Shown one piece after another: positions 18,662 through 26,556 of a stretch of DNA of 64,000 nucleotides. The position numbers were made by a program, and so were the translations under genes. The notes under the pieces were generated by a model. That model was not told the origin of the DNA and did not search any database. It saw nothing but the letters and a program-made list of their open reading frames with translations. Numbering within the stretch: the stretch's first letter is position 1; each line of letters begins with the position of its first letter. Source of the stretch: JABLTI01 sp035528035 (lineage in GTDB: Archaea > Asgardarchaeota > Heimdallarchaeia > JABLTI01). The DNA is taken from NCBI GenBank assembly GCA_035528035.1, contig DATKZI010000026.1, forward strand, positions 186,001 through 250,000. Direction: 5' to 3'.

Positions 18662-19021
18662 CTAAAGAGCAATTGTTGCATCTGCAAGCAACAAAAGATC
18701 ACTTAATTCTTGTATAGAGATAATTTTTACCTCTAAACCGGAATCTAAATCTTCAGGTTTTATTCCTCTTTGTTTCAATGAAGATTCACAAGCGAATATT
18801 GGTATATCATATCTGTGCATTGATTCAAGTGCACCTATAACAGAATGATGACCTATTCCATCAGGTTTTTGATTTTTGATCAGATTAAAGACTCCATCGT
18901 CAATAAAAATAGCATCTGTTTCGACATCTAGAACTAATAAACCTTGAGCTACTCGAATACCTTCTAAACTATTGATTTGTCCGTAAGGTCCCTTACGAAA
19001 TATAACAATAACTTTCTCCAT
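18662..19021 (-). CDS. DsrF/TusC-like sulfur-relay protein
   Basis: This 119-residue DsrE/F-fold protein has VIVIFRKGPYGQINSLEGIRVA, typical of TusC, and IPIFACESSLKQRGI. It is the structural middle subunit of the DsrEFH/TusDCB complex and lies 11 bases after dsrE and 15 bases before dsrH in one operon. Confidence 0.85.
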   Translation of the reverse strand: MEKVIVIFRKGPYGQINSLEGIRVAQGLLVLDVETDAIFIDDGVFNLIKNQKPDGIGHHSVIGALESMHRYDIPIFACESSLKQRGIKPEDLDSGLEVKIISIQELSDLLLLADATIAL

Positions 19022-19032
19022 GAGTGTTCCCT

Positions 19033-19398
19033 CTATGCTGTAAAGATTAAGATACGATCAGAGTCTTCAACGAATTCGCTAAGAGCTCCTAGACCATCAA
19101 AATTAGTTCCTTCTAGTAATAGGTCATTATTTTGTGTCCCACGATATTCAGCACAAATTGGACAAGCAACAACTTTAACTCCTTTAGCAGCAAGCTCTTT
19201 GAAGAGTTCAGCTATGTTTCTATCCCGATCATCAGATGGTTTAATCGTATTTACATTATTATAAACACCATCAGTATACAAGTAAATTCCAGTAACCTCA
19301 TGTCCAGCTTTTAGAGCTGCATTTGCTAATTTTATTACAGTATCCGAATTCTGGAAACTATAAGGTGAGGTCATTAAAAGAAATGCCAGTTTACCCAT
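19033..19398 (-). CDS. DsrE/TusD-like sulfur-relay protein
   Basis: This 121-residue protein reads LAFLLMTSPYSFQNSDTVIK, then GIYLYTDGVYNNVNTI and VVACPICAEYRG. The Cys of CPICAEYRG is at the position of the persulfide-carrying Cys of TusD/DsrE. It starts the operon dsrE-dsrF-dsrH and is divergent from a DsrE2-like/TusA pair, with 173 bases between the starts. Confidence 0.88.
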   Translation of the reverse strand: MGKLAFLLMTSPYSFQNSDTVIKLANAALKAGHEVTGIYLYTDGVYNNVNTIKPSDDRDRNIAELFKELAAKGVKVVACPICAEYRGTQNNDLLLEGTNFDGLGALSEFVEDSDRILIFTA

Positions 19399-19571
19399 TT
19401 TTATTTCACCTTGAATACTAAAATCAAACGAATTGATAAATGTTTAAGTGATTTGGTTTAAAAACTAATGTTTTCTCACCTTAGAAAATAAATACTAAAA
19501 TTTATTTAAAGAACATATAACATAGTATCAAATTTATATTATTAAATAAACCTTAAGGAATTTTGAATATA

Positions 19572-19991
19572 ATGGCTGAAACAAAAAGAATGGCTATTGT
19601 CGTTCATTCTGGTACCCTTGACAAAGCTTACCCCCCCTTGATGTTAGCTGCTGCAGCTGGTGCATCTGATATGGAAGTTGATTTATTCTTCACTTTCTGG
19701 GGATTAAACCTTTTAAAGAAAAAAGGTCTAAAACGTGCTAAATTATCTGGCATGTGGAGACTTGGAACTGGAATGATGAGATTGATGATAAAGCGAACTG
19801 GTATGGCTACATTACCTGACTTATTAAAAGCAGTAGTAGAAACAGGAAAGGTAAGGTTATATGCTTGTACTGCTACAATGGATATAATGATGGTTAAAAA
19901 GGAACAATTAATACCAGAAGTAACAGGATATATGGGTGCAGCAGGATTTTTAGATATTGCTGCAGATTGTGATATTCAATTGTTCATATAA
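19572..19991 (+). CDS. DsrE2-like membrane-associated sulfurtransferase
   Basis: This protein of about 139 residues reads RMAIVVHSGTLDKAYPPLML, then FFTFWGLNLLKKKG, a Gly/Met-rich middle, VRLYACTATMDIMMVKKEQL and FLDIAADCDIQLFI. This matches DsrE2/peroxiredoxin-like DsrE-fold proteins that partner with TusA. ATG 19572 follows AAGGA; an in-frame TTG lies nine bases earlier. It is coupled to tusA 14 bases downstream. Confidence 0.85.
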   Translation: MAETKRMAIVVHSGTLDKAYPPLMLAAAAGASDMEVDLFFTFWGLNLLKKKGLKRAKLSGMWRLGTGMMRLMIKRTGMATLPDLLKAVVETGKVRLYACTATMDIMMVKKEQLIPEVTGYMGAAGFLDIAADCDIQLFI

Positions 19992-20005
19992 AAGGTGAAA
20001 TAATA

Positions 20006-20248
20006 TTGACTGACTTGCCCAAGGCTGATAAAACACTTGATGCACGAGGAATGCAATGTCCACTACCCATTTTAAAAGCAAAGAAGGAAATTGTTACTTT
20101 AGAAATGGGTCAAGTATTAGAAGTACTTTCTAATGATCCTGGTTCAAAAGAAGATTTTCCAAGATGGGCTAAAAGAACAGGTAATGAAATGTTAGGAATT
20201 TTTGATGAAGACGGTTACGCACGATACTTCATCAAAAGACAAGCTTAA
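20006..20248 (+). CDS. tusA: TusA/SirA sulfur carrier protein
   Basis: The 80-residue protein has the signature LDARGMQCPLPILKAKK with the single persulfide-bearing Cys, then LEVLSNDPGSKEDFPRWAKRTGNE. TusA hands persulfide sulfur between cysteine desulfurase or rhodanese, DsrE-type proteins and end users such as tRNA thiolation or molybdenum enzymes. TTG start with AAGGTG upstream. Together with DsrE2 and DsrE-F-H it makes a full relay set. Confidence 0.95.
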   Translation: MTDLPKADKTLDARGMQCPLPILKAKKEIVTLEMGQVLEVLSNDPGSKEDFPRWAKRTGNEMLGIFDEDGYARYFIKRQA

Positions 20249-20334
20249 TTGCTTGTATTCCTTATTTTACCTCTTTAAAGAAACAGATTTCTTAGCTATT
20301 TTTTTAGCTAGTTTATTTCCTTAAAAGAGGCAAA

Positions 20335-20343
20335 CTTTAAATA
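20335..20343 (+). promoter_or_regulatory. TATA box of the permuted 5S rRNA gene
   Basis: CTTTAAATA with purine-rich AGAGGCAAA just upstream fits a strong archaeal TATA/BRE promoter. Transcription would start near 20362-20366, a few bases before the leader stem of the 5S gene. Confidence 0.65.
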
Positions 20344-20370
20344 TAGAACAATTATCCTTTTCGATACGCG

Positions 20371-20388
20371 AAAACTCATCGCTGGAAG
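20371..20388 (+). other. 5' arm of a bulge-helix-bulge-like processing motif in the 5S precursor
   Basis: AAAACTCATCG (stem), CTGG (central 4-bp helix) and AAG (3-base bulge) are followed by the start of the 5S sequence. Its partner is the 3' arm at 20502-20519. A 4-bp helix with 3-base bulges on opposite strands is the substrate pattern of archaeal tRNA-splicing endonuclease. Here the inner flanking stem is absent, so it is a relaxed form. Confidence 0.7.
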
Positions 20389-20501
20389 TTAAGCCTTCAA
20401 ACGTTGTGATAATTACTGATCTGAGCGATCGTTCGGGAACATCATAAAGCTGCGTCGCGACGCGGTCATAGCTGAAGGGTAACACCCGGACTCGTCCGAT
20501 C

Positions 20502-20519
20502 CCGGAAACGATGAGTTTT
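20502..20519 (+). other. 3' arm of the bulge-helix-bulge-like processing motif
   Basis: CCGG (pairs with CTGG at 20382-20385), AAA (3-base bulge) and CGATGAGTTTT (pairs with 20371-20381). The CCGG would switch from this precursor helix to helix III of the mature 5S after processing. A T-rich tract from about 20522 on is the likely terminator. Confidence 0.7.
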
Positions 20520-20644
20520 GTGCTCTAATTTTATTTTAATTCATATTTGTTAAATCAATTTGAATTTAATGTTAATTTTTTTTAGAAAAAAATTAATAAT
20601 AATAAAAACTTCGTTGAGTAGAAAAGATTGAATGGATTATAACA

Positions 20645-21694
20645 ATGAACAAGAAAATCAACTTATTTACATTGGTGATAATCTCACTACTAATAATAAG
20701 CTTTTCAGCTCCAATAGATAGATCACCAATATCTAATGTTCAAGCAATTGATACATTAAATATTGTTGCTTCAATATCGATTGTCGCAGATATAGCTACA
20801 CAAATAGGTGAAGGACTTTTTACTGTTGATAGCATTGTCTCAGGTTCAGAGAATCCCCATTTGTATGAACCTACTCCTAGTGAGGTCGAAGCAGTTGCTA
20901 ATGCTGATTTATTTATAAGATTAAATTTAGAAGATTTAGAGCCATGGGTTGATGCAGTTCTTTTAGCTAATCCTGATGTCCCAGTTTTAAATTTAGTTAA
21001 TCCTTCTATGGAACGATATGATTCCTTAATCGATGCATATAATCCTCACGTCTGGATGGATCCAACTAATGTAAAAACAATGGTTGATAAGATCTATGAT
21101 GAAATAGTTGTACTTGATCCAGCAAACAATGCAACCTATACAACCAATAAAGATTCATACACAACAGAGTTAGATAGCTTGTTAGTGTTGATAAACACTA
21201 CAAAAGCTGTATTTCAAGGAATGAAAGTGGTTGTTCATCATCCATCATTTATGTACTTGTTTGATCTTTTAGGAATAGAAAGACTAGGGATTATCGAACA
21301 AACAGAAGGTGAAGAACCTTCTCCTGAACATATTGCTGAGATAATTGAAATAATCAGGACAGAAAATGTAACATTACTAATCAATCAACCACAATTAGAT
21401 GAAAGACAAGTCTCAGAAATTGCTCGAGATACAGGATTACAAATAGGAGAACCAACTCCTCTATTAGGAGTGCCAGATGTAGAAGGTTTAGTACAAGCTC
21501 AAGGGAGGATTATAGACAATTATATTACAATGATTGAATATGACCTTGAGGCGCTAAAAAATCCACATGATCCAGCAAAAATTACTGATAAAGCAACCTT
21601 CTGGACCTTAGTAGGGCTTGGAAGTGCTGGTTTTATTGCAACATTTATTGCTGTTATTGTAGTAAGAGTTAGGAAACCAAATGAGGTAGCATGA
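20645..21694 (+). CDS. znuA: Metal ABC transporter substrate-binding protein (ZnuA/TroA type)
   Basis: This 349-residue extracellular metal-binding protein (cluster A-I) has an N-terminal signal segment (residues 6-22). Ligand-type motifs are GSENPHLYEPTPS, YNPHVWMDP and VVVHHPSFMYL, each with a His, followed by an acidic loop (TEGEEPSPEH). A C-terminal transmembrane helix (WTLVGLGSAGFIATFIAVIV) anchors it to the membrane instead of a lipid. It delivers Zn or Mn to the permease. The first gene of the znuA-B-C order, it overlaps znuB by four bases. Confidence 0.92.
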   Translation: MNKKINLFTLVIISLLIISFSAPIDRSPISNVQAIDTLNIVASISIVADIATQIGEGLFTVDSIVSGSENPHLYEPTPSEVEAVANADLFIRLNLEDLEPWVDAVLLANPDVPVLNLVNPSMERYDSLIDAYNPHVWMDPTNVKTMVDKIYDEIVVLDPANNATYTTNKDSYTTELDSLLVLINTTKAVFQGMKVVVHHPSFMYLFDLLGIERLGIIEQTEGEEPSPEHIAEIIEIIRTENVTLLINQPQLDERQVSEIARDTGLQIGEPTPLLGVPDVEGLVQAQGRIIDNYITMIEYDLEALKNPHDPAKITDKATFWTLVGLGSAGFIATFIAVIVVRVRKPNEVA

Positions 21695-22710
21695 TGTCAA
21701 AATTAGGTGATTTTTTCCAAGCATTTCAATATAGCTTCATGCAAAGAGCATTAATAGCTAGTATAGTTATTGCAGTAGTATGTTCAATAATAGGTGTTTT
21801 TGTCCTATTAAAAGGAATGGTTTTTTTGGGGCAAGCTATTGCCCATTCATCCTTTGCTGGGGCAACACTCGCTATACTTATTGGTGTGCAAAATCCTCTT
21901 ATGATCATTATGGGGTTTTCGATTCTTTCAGCTGTAACTATTGGTTATGTTAATCAAAAACGGCTTATGAGAGATGAGGTAATAATTGGTATAGTTTTTT
22001 CATTCTTTATTGCTCTAGCAGCTTTATTTATTGGGCTAAAGAAGACTTATACTTCAGATATAAAATCAGTTCTTTTTGGTAATCTTTTGACAGTAGATAT
22101 AGAGGATTTTATTCTTTTAATTATTTTTTCAGCTTTAGTACTCTTGATTCTTTTCTTAATTAAAAAGGAGCTATATTTTATCACTTTTGATCAAGAATTA
22201 GCATCTATCGCGGGGATACCAGTAGTTTTTCTAAATTATCTATTCTTGATATTAGTTTCAATTACTATTGCTGTTTCTTTAAAAGCTATTGGAGCGATTT
22301 TGGTTTTTACAATGATCGTTACTCCTGCTGCAGCGGCTTATCAATGGACTTTCAAGTTAAATAAAATGATTATTCTTTCAGTTATTTTTGCTATAATATC
22401 ATCAGTTATTGGATTGTTTATTTCATATATGTTAAATCTAGCATCTGCTGCATCTATCGCTATCATAATTACAATTATCTTTCTAATTTCATTTCTATTC
22501 TCACCTAAAAGAAGATCATCCAAGAAGGTCGGTATAGAATGTCCATTCTGTAAACATCTTATTGATAAAGACGGAACTTGTGAAAATCCAAATTGTCAAT
22601 TCGGTGATGTCCCTCATAAACATCTTGATGAAACTGTAGGAATAAGTTTGAAACAGTTGCCAGAAAAAGAACCCACAATACATGAACATGATGAGGAAAA
22701 ATTAGAATAG
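21691..22710 (+). CDS. znuB: Metal ABC transporter permease (ZnuB type) with zinc-ribbon tail
   Basis: The first 270 residues form the usual ABC-3 permease with about eight transmembrane helices, including GQAIAHSSFAGATLAILIG and IGAILVFTMIVTPAAAAYQ. Unlike typical family members, it continues about 65 residues with CPFCKHLIDKDGTCENPNCQ, a zinc-ribbon-like segment, and then a His/Glu-rich end (HKH, HEHDEE). The tail may sense or buffer the transported metal in the cytosol. Start is ATG within the stop of znuA. Confidence 0.92.
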   Translation: MMSKLGDFFQAFQYSFMQRALIASIVIAVVCSIIGVFVLLKGMVFLGQAIAHSSFAGATLAILIGVQNPLMIIMGFSILSAVTIGYVNQKRLMRDEVIIGIVFSFFIALAALFIGLKKTYTSDIKSVLFGNLLTVDIEDFILLIIFSALVLLILFLIKKELYFITFDQELASIAGIPVVFLNYLFLILVSITIAVSLKAIGAILVFTMIVTPAAAAYQWTFKLNKMIILSVIFAIISSVIGLFISYMLNLASAASIAIIITIIFLISFLFSPKRRSSKKVGIECPFCKHLIDKDGTCENPNCQFGDVPHKHLDETVGISLKQLPEKEPTIHEHDEEKLE

Positions 22711-22721
22711 AGGATGAAAAG

Positions 22722-23489
22722 ATGACAACTAATTACACTGAAGAAGAATGTAAAAGTTCACAAAACAAAAATATCCTTATCTGTATAAGGGACTTTGCTG
22801 TTGCCTATCAATCAAATGTAGCACTTTTTGATATTAATCTTGATGTTTATAGAAACGATTTTTTTGGCATATGTGGACCAAATGGTTCGGGAAAAAGCAC
22901 TTTATTGAAATCAATTGTTGGTTCAGTAAAATCTTTCAGAGGTAATTTGCGTGTTTTTGGGAAGGATATGAGTAAAGGACATATCAGTTATCTTAAATCA
23001 AAGATTGGTTATTTACCTCAAATAGATCAGATAGATAGGAATTTTCCAGCCTTAGTTAAAGATGTAGTAGGTATGGGATTATATTCACAAGTAGGATTCT
23101 TTAAATCACTTTCAAAAAATGAAGACGAAAAGGTCTTTAATGCACTAAAATTAGTAGGGATGGAAAATATGATTCAAAGACCAATTGGTCATCTAAGTGG
23201 TGGGCAACAACAAAAAGTAAGGATCGCTAGAGCCTTGGTAAATAATCCCGATATATTGCTGATTGATGAGCCTTTTAGTGCTTTGGATTTTAAAATAGCA
23301 AAAAATATTGCTGATCTAATTGCTGAGATACATGAAAAAACAAACCTAACGATAGTTATGATTAGCCATAGTTTAAGTTTGATAAAAGAACACTGTAATA
23401 AAGTCATATGTCTTGATAAAAGAATAGTTTGGCAAGGCGATCCAAAATCAGCTGATTTCGATTCTGCTGTGAGAACAGTTTTTCTTTAA
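22722..23489 (+). CDS. znuC: Metal ABC transporter ATP-binding protein (ZnuC type)
   Basis: This 255-residue ABC ATPase has Walker A CGPNGSGKSTLLKSI, the Q-loop YLPQIDQID typical of metal importers, signature LSGGQQQKVRIARAL, Walker B ILLIDEPFSALD and the H-loop ISHSL. It powers import by the ZnuB permease, which lies 11 bases upstream in the same operon. Confidence 0.93.
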   Translation: MTTNYTEEECKSSQNKNILICIRDFAVAYQSNVALFDINLDVYRNDFFGICGPNGSGKSTLLKSIVGSVKSFRGNLRVFGKDMSKGHISYLKSKIGYLPQIDQIDRNFPALVKDVVGMGLYSQVGFFKSLSKNEDEKVFNALKLVGMENMIQRPIGHLSGGQQQKVRIARALVNNPDILLIDEPFSALDFKIAKNIADLIAEIHEKTNLTIVMISHSLSLIKEHCNKVICLDKRIVWQGDPKSADFDSAVRTVFL

Positions 23490-23498
23490 GAAAAAGTC

Positions 23499-24782
23499 TT
23501 AAGGTAAAGCTGATTTCAAAAATTCAATAATATGTTTTTTAGAGATCTTTGATTCTCCTCTAATTCGAGGATTGAAAATATAACCAACTCGTCCCACTTT
23601 TGTATCTTTACGTGGCGAATGTTTTAAAAGTTCAAACATAATCTTGTAACCTTTTGGTCGGAAACCTTTAGGATTTTTCTCAATTATTATTTGAGCATAA
23701 TTTGTTTTTCCACCAAAAAAGCCACTCATAACATCACCACAAGTAGCTGAACGATGAATCCATAAAGAGAATTTTCCGATAACACTAGCTCCCCAGGATA
23801 TTAATCTTCTTTTGAATGACCATTCAGGTATTTCATCACGTTCTCCTACAACAAAATGGTAACTTTCTGTTAGTTTAACAGCTATTTCTGCTACTTTTTC
23901 TGGTGGGTGCTGAAAATCACAATCCATAACGATAAAATAGGGTGTTTTAGTCATTTTAATAGCATCAATAACACTTATAGTTAAGCCATGAATTTCTTCG
24001 GTCTCTCTATCGAGCAATTGGAATTTAGGATATTTTTCTGAGAATTTTCTAACTTGTTCTCGAGTTCCATCATTTGAACCATCATCTGCAACTATTAAAT
24101 TGACATTTGGGAATTTTTCAAAGAGAAGATCCATTAAGAGCCCAATATTCTCGTTTTCATTAAATGTCGGAGTGATAATTGTAATATCACTATAGTCAAT
24201 ATCTTTTGGAATAATAATTGGTTCTTCTGTTTTCTTTTCAAGAACCTCAAAGGTCCAAAATTCATTCCAGAAGTAATTCCAAAAAACAGTAACAATAAAA
24301 GCAATAATGGTTGAAGGGATGAGTGCATTTTTCTCTAAGGGGATAAATAGAAGGAATAATTTGATTAATCCTGAAGTTAAAAATAGTTTAAGAATAGCTC
24401 CAGAACCACCAACTAAGGCATATTTTAAAAATTGCAAGAAGAAATTTTCACTTTTAGCTTTTCTGAACGTCCAAAATTTATTTAATAGAAAATTAGAGGT
24501 AGTTGCAAAAGCAATGCCCATTATCAAAGAAACAAAACCAATGATCGAATAATTGAAAAGGGTTGAATTACCAATGGGGATAAAAACTTCAGAAAGATGA
24601 GGCCAATATTTGTACATAATAACTTCAGTTAAATAAACTGTTAGAGTATTAATACCAAGACCAACAAGAGAAACTATAGTAAATTGAAACAGGCGATTTT
24701 TTAATCCTATCCTTACACGGTGAAAACGTTCTTTTAATATTTCACCGAATTTCTTTTTCTCTGACTCCTCTTTTGTATCCAA
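23499..24782 (-). CDS. GtrA-like membrane domain fused to a family 2 glycosyltransferase
   Basis: The first 190 residues hold a GtrA-like domain with four transmembrane helices and two repeats of the NFLLNKFWTF/NYFWNEFWTF type. Residues about 200-427 are a DPM1-like GT2 enzyme: ITPTFNENENIGLLMDLL, VADDGSNDGTRE, FIVMDCDFQHPPE (the DxD metal site) and DVMSGFFGG. It probably moves a sugar from a nucleotide to a dolichol-type lipid at the membrane. In most fusions the transferase comes first and GtrA last; here the order is reversed. Its stop lies about ten bases from znuC, convergent. Confidence 0.88.
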   Translation of the reverse strand: MDTKEESEKKKFGEILKERFHRVRIGLKNRLFQFTIVSLVGLGINTLTVYLTEVIMYKYWPHLSEVFIPIGNSTLFNYSIIGFVSLIMGIAFATTSNFLLNKFWTFRKAKSENFFLQFLKYALVGGSGAILKLFLTSGLIKLFLLFIPLEKNALIPSTIIAFIVTVFWNYFWNEFWTFEVLEKKTEEPIIIPKDIDYSDITIITPTFNENENIGLLMDLLFEKFPNVNLIVADDGSNDGTREQVRKFSEKYPKFQLLDRETEEIHGLTISVIDAIKMTKTPYFIVMDCDFQHPPEKVAEIAVKLTESYHFVVGERDEIPEWSFKRRLISWGASVIGKFSLWIHRSATCGDVMSGFFGGKTNYAQIIIEKNPKGFRPKGYKIMFELLKHSPRKDTKVGRVGYIFNPRIRGESKISKKHIIEFLKSALP

Positions 24783-24891
24783 AATAATAATTCTCCTAAA
24801 CTGCTGGTATGGTTCATAATAGCATAATGATAGTTCTTATGTTATTATTAAAACTATTTAATAATTGTCAAATTATCCCTAAATGAGTTAG

Positions 24892-25734
24892 CTATGTTTT
24901 TGTAGCAATTTTAAATAATTCATCATAACCAGCAAGTTGCCTTCTAACAATTTGCTCCGAGGAAAACCAAATACCAAAGTAGGTTTCATGAGGAAATAGT
25001 GGTAAAATGAGTACTGATTCGCCTGAATCTGAGATAATTATTCCGAGATAATCAAGAACAGAACCCAATTTCCTTATAACGTTAAAAAATTTCAATGAGG
25101 GATTTAAATTGAGAGGAACATCGACAGTAAAATGATCAATCCCTAAATCTTTGAATGCTTTTGGTTTCATAGATGGAGCGATTAAAGCAAGTTGTTTAAA
25201 GGAAAGGCTTCTTACAATGATTCCTTTTTCCTTTATTTGATTAATTTCCCTTTCAAATAATTTGAGTGTCTCTGTACCCATAGCAATAGAGAGAACTTTT
25301 TTGACATTTAGTATTAAGCTTCTACCAATACGTAAGAAGTCATCCAAACCACTGAAAGGATAAATTTCACCAGTAAAACTTGGTGTTTTTAAATCTGAAA
25401 GATGGTCAAGACCAGATTTGAGTTTATCCTCTAAATTTCTATTAGATTCTTGAATTTTGCGTATAATAATCTGAGGAGAAAAAGCAGTATACTGAACAGG
25501 TCGTGTTTTGGTGTGTTGAATAACTAATTCTCTTCTCAAGAGATTTTCAATTGTTTGATAAACCTTAGGTAAAGGCACATCAGTGTATTTGTGGATATCC
25601 TTTATTGTTGCAGTACCTATAGCAGAAAGTATGGCTAATACTTGAGATTCATATTTAGGAAATCCAAGATTAATAAAAGCTTGGACTGTAGGTTCAATAC
25701 CTTGTTTTAATTCAGTGGCATTCAAAGTGATCAT
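24892..25734 (-). CDS. TrmB-family transcriptional regulator
   Basis: The 280-residue protein begins with a winged helix (FINLGFPKYESQVLAILSAIG, then DIHKYTDVPLPKVYQTIENL) and a C-terminal phospholipase-D-like effector domain of the TrmB type (IYPFSGLDDFLRIGRSLI). TrmB regulators bind palindromes at promoters, and many respond to sugars. It is divergent from an ABC-2 exporter operon, with a palindrome between the starts, so it probably controls that exporter and itself. Confidence 0.87.
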   Translation of the reverse strand: MITLNATELKQGIEPTVQAFINLGFPKYESQVLAILSAIGTATIKDIHKYTDVPLPKVYQTIENLLRRELVIQHTKTRPVQYTAFSPQIIIRKIQESNRNLEDKLKSGLDHLSDLKTPSFTGEIYPFSGLDDFLRIGRSLILNVKKVLSIAMGTETLKLFEREINQIKEKGIIVRSLSFKQLALIAPSMKPKAFKDLGIDHFTVDVPLNLNPSLKFFNVIRKLGSVLDYLGIIISDSGESVLILPLFPHETYFGIWFSSEQIVRRQLAGYDELFKIATKT

Positions 25735-25763
25735 CTATCTGAAAGTAATAGCTAAATAAATTT

Positions 25764-25780
25764 ATATACTTTGAGTATAT
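25764..25780. promoter_or_regulatory. Palindromic operator between TrmB and the ABC exporter
   Basis: ATATACT-TTG-AGTATAT is a perfect 7-bp inverted repeat lying in the 86-base divergent promoter region. It overlaps the TATA-like sequence, fitting a TrmB-type binding site. Confidence 0.6.
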
Positions 25781-25820
25781 AATTTCTATTATTAAAATAT
25801 TTTTGAAGTGATGAATTTAC

Positions 25821-26555
25821 ATGTCAAACTCAGCAGTCAAATTAACAGACTTGACTAAAGATTTTGGAAAATTACGAGCTGTAGACACTCTGAATCTGGA
25901 AATTACTGAAGGGGAAATATTTGCCTTAGTAGGACCAAATGGTGCGGGAAAAACAACTACAATAAAAATGATTCTTGGAATCATTCAACCTACTTCTGGA
26001 GAAGTTCAAGTGCTTGGGTGGAATATCCCTAAAGAAAGACAAAAAATCAAACGAGATGTAGGTTATTTAGCTCAACAAAGAGCTCTTTATGAATCACTTA
26101 CTACTCGAGAAAACATAGAGTTTTTTGCTGCGATAAAGGGGATGAATAAATCAGCTATAAGAGAAAAAACTGATGAATTGATCCAAGTGTTAGATCTAGC
26201 TGATTATGAAAAAGTGCGTGCCACTAATTTATCGGGTGGAACACAACAAAGAGTTGCATTAGCATGCGCATGTGTTAATTCTCCAAGATTATTGCTGTTG
26301 GATGAGGCTACTGTGGGACTTGATCCTGTTCTTAGGAAAGATGTTTGGGATTATTTACGAAGATTCAATAAAGAAGTAAAAGGAGCTATTATCATTACAA
26401 CTCATTTTCTTGATGAAGCTGATTATGCTGATAGAGTGGGATTTATGCGAGGAGCTTCGTTGATTGCTTTAGACTCTCCTGATGTTCTTAAAAAACACAC
26501 TTCATCTATAACCATGGAAGAAGTTTTTCTAAAATTAGCGAAGGAGGAGACTTAA
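25821..26555 (+). CDS. ABC-2 type exporter ATP-binding protein
   Basis: This 244-residue ABC ATPase has Walker A GPNGAGKTTTIKMILG, signature LSGGTQQRVALACA, Walker B LLLLDEATVGLDP and the exporter-type THFLDEADYADRVGFM. It is two bases from the permease gene on the same strand and forms the energising half of a drug, lipid or polysaccharide-type exporter. Confidence 0.93.
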   Translation: MSNSAVKLTDLTKDFGKLRAVDTLNLEITEGEIFALVGPNGAGKTTTIKMILGIIQPTSGEVQVLGWNIPKERQKIKRDVGYLAQQRALYESLTTRENIEFFAAIKGMNKSAIREKTDELIQVLDLADYEKVRATNLSGGTQQRVALACACVNSPRLLLLDEATVGLDPVLRKDVWDYLRRFNKEVKGAIIITTHFLDEADYADRVGFMRGASLIALDSPDVLKKHTSSITMEEVFLKLAKEET

Positions 26556-26556
26556 G

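Larger units (their letters stand above)
20371..20519 (+). rRNA. Circularly permuted 5S rRNA gene
   Basis: The second half (20459-20507) reads GGTCATAGCTGAAGGGTAAC then ACCCGG, ACTCGTCCGATCCCGGAA, the 5' half of an archaeal 5S rRNA. The first half (20386-20456) reads AAGTTAAGCCTTCA, then helix IV/V with the loop-E-like TTACTGA and GGGAAC, the 3' half. The order is therefore reversed. Helix II forms between TGAAGG (20473-20478) and CCTTCA (20394-20399). Helix I is CTGCGT (20450-20455) with ACGCGG (20460-20465), closed by a CGCG loop where normal 5S has its two ends. The new ends, in the helix III/loop B region, are held by an 11-bp perfect stem (20371-20381 with 20509-20519). Joining base 20507 to 20388 would give a 120-base circle reading CCCGGAA-GTTAAGCC, exactly the usual archaeal sequence. 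The promoter is its own and no other rRNA gene is near. Permuted 5S genes are known from some stramenopile mitochondria. Confidence 0.93.
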
